This document shows, piece by piece, positions 61,361 to 61,809 of a DNA stretch of 61,809 bases. The first letter of the stretch is position 1. Every line of letters begins with the position of its first letter. The notes beneath the pieces are model-generated. The model searched no databases. It had not been told where the DNA came from and was given only the letters and a program-made list of their open reading frames with translations. The stretch covers positions 1-61,809 of the forward strand of contig CAMFIE010000024.1 in assembly GCA_945952315.1 (NCBI GenBank). Direction: 5' to 3'. The position numbers and the translations under genes were made by a program. Origin of the DNA: an uncultured Rhizobium sp. (GTDB taxonomy: Bacteria > Pseudomonadota > Alphaproteobacteria > Rhizobiales > Rhizobiaceae).

Positions 61361-61675
61361 CTATCTCCTTTTTCGGTAGTTAGCGGGGCTATACGACGAT
61401 GCGCCCCAAAAGCCCTTGTTGCGGTTGCGGAACTTGGTATCAATCCACAACCACCAGATACGGAACGCCTTGTCGTCGTTCTTCGTGATTTGGGCCATGA
61501 TGAACCACAGCGGCGGCACAAGCGCCCACCACCAGATGCTGACCGTCAACGCTATGACGGCCACGCCCATGACCATTGCCATTAGCGGAATCATCGGCAC
61601 GCCCCAAATCGTTGGAAGTCGCGTTGCCCCCTTGAACAGGGGGAACGCTTCGTGCTGCTGCTGTGGCGGCTTCAT
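61361..61675 (-). CDS. virB3: Type IV secretion protein VirB3
   Basis: 104 residues. One or two membrane helices (MIPLMAMVMGVAVIALTVSI, WWWALVPPLWFI), FKGATRLPTIWGVP and KNDDKAFRIWWLWIDTKFRNRNK: all VirB3 features. It is an inner-membrane component that works with VirB4. It sits 2 bp before the virB4 start and about 12 bp after virB2, the normal virB order. It belongs to sequence outside the plasmid circle. Confidence 0.85.
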   Translation of the reverse strand: MKPPQQQHEAFPLFKGATRLPTIWGVPMIPLMAMVMGVAVIALTVSIWWWALVPPLWFIMAQITKNDDKAFRIWWLWIDTKFRNRNKGFWGASSYSPANYRKRR

Positions 61676-61687
61676 GACTGTCCCCCT

Positions 61688-61762
61688 TTAGGTAAACAGC
61701 ATGGCCGTAATCTGGACGGCGGAACCGGCAATGATGACGCCGATAGACCACCGCACAAACGT
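61688..61762 (-). CDS. virB2: VirB2 pilin, C-terminal fragment
   Basis: The minus-strand frame entering from the right gives RWSIGVIIAGSAVQITAMLF and Thr, then TAA (61688-61690). That is the second pilin helix and C-terminus of a VirB2-type conjugative pilin. The rest is cut off by adapter sequence starting at 61763. virB3 follows in the same direction. Confidence 0.7.
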   Translation of the reverse strand, partial: TFVRWSIGVIIAGSAVQITAMLFT

Positions 61763-61809
61763 CTGTCTCTTATACACATCTCCGAGCCCACGAGACGCTC
61801 ATGAATCTC
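61763..61809 (+). other. Illumina Nextera adapter plus i7 index (sequencing artefact)
   Basis: CTGTCTCTTATACACATCT (61763-61781) is the Nextera mosaic-end sequence, followed by CCGAGCCCACGAGAC (61782-61796), the read-2 part. GCTCATGA (61797-61804) looks like an i7 index, and ATCTC (61805-61809) begins the flow-cell P7 sequence. It is not biological. The real sequence stops at 61762. Confidence 0.97.

Noticed and set aside
1-61809. CRISPR array, tRNA or rRNA genes
   Set aside because: No regularly spaced direct repeats or tRNA/rRNA-like sequence seen by eye; a dedicated scan (for example tRNAscan-SE) was not possible.

Overview
The window looks like almost all of a circular repABC plasmid of about 61.2 kb from an alphaproteobacterium of the Rhizobiales (probably Rhizobiaceae-like). 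Evidence for the group: a repA-repB-repC replication/partition operon with a counter-transcribed RNA between repB and repC, four copies of a palindrome fitting the repABC parS consensus, a rhizobial-type flagellin, and GC-rich coding sequence outside the central island. The first 55 bases are identical to positions 61237-61291, the right end of a Tn3-family transposon. The two halves of one flagellin gene lie at opposite ends of the window (19-603 and 54055-54477), each next to a TTGTT target duplication. Joining 61236 to 1 therefore gives a circle with one transposon copy inside the flagellin gene. Bases 61292-61762 do not fit that circle: they carry virB2-virB3-virB4 sequence, with virB4 cut by the same transposon end. 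They are either an assembly jump into a second transposon copy or a cointegrate junction. The last 47 bases are Illumina Nextera adapter and index.

Layout. 0-19.3 kb (GC-rich): flagellin 5' half, VapC remnant, AraC regulator, glyoxalase-fold and DUF1801 proteins, a HAF-repeat autotransporter, a secreted endonuclease/phosphatase-fold protein, a three-gene operon (secreted protein, NmrA-like reductase, TMEM175-like channel) with a divergent LysR regulator, a secreted TIM-barrel-like protein, a polyamine-type ABC transporter plus SDR dehydrogenase with a divergent LuxR-type regulator, an RNA ligase, and an SbtA-like permease with a divergent LysR regulator. Three parS sites lie at 1.0, 2.7 and 5.3 kb. 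19.4-49 kb (lower GC): a surface-polysaccharide island. 49.3-54.05 kb: WGR protein, repABC, ctRNA, the fourth parS and the flagellin 3' half. 54.5-61.3 kb: mercury-resistance transposon (merR-TPFA, tnpR, res, tnpA).

The island has two blocks separated by a decayed IS3-family element. The left block (19.4-25.5 kb) is a divergent set: an SGNH-type protein, an MBOAT acyltransferase and a methyltransferase on one strand; an acyl carrier protein, an FkbH-type HAD enzyme and a VOC protein on the other. Its parts match the logic of the Dlt system (loader, carrier, MBOAT, SGNH partner), with a glyceryl loader in place of DltA. It is the best candidate here for an undescribed polysaccharide-acylation system. 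The right block (27-49 kb) has Wzy-like and Wzx-like proteins, a hexapeptide acyltransferase, a complete CMP-pseudaminic acid pathway (PseB, PseC, a PseG-PseH fusion, PseI, PseF), an amidotransferase trio (WbpG/PseA-like, HisH-like, HisF-like), methyltransferases, UDP-glucose dehydrogenase and UDP-glucuronate decarboxylase, glycosyltransferases and an initiating sugar transferase. Together these predict a lipid-linked, Wzy-polymerised surface glycan containing modified pseudaminic acid and probably glucuronic acid or xylose.
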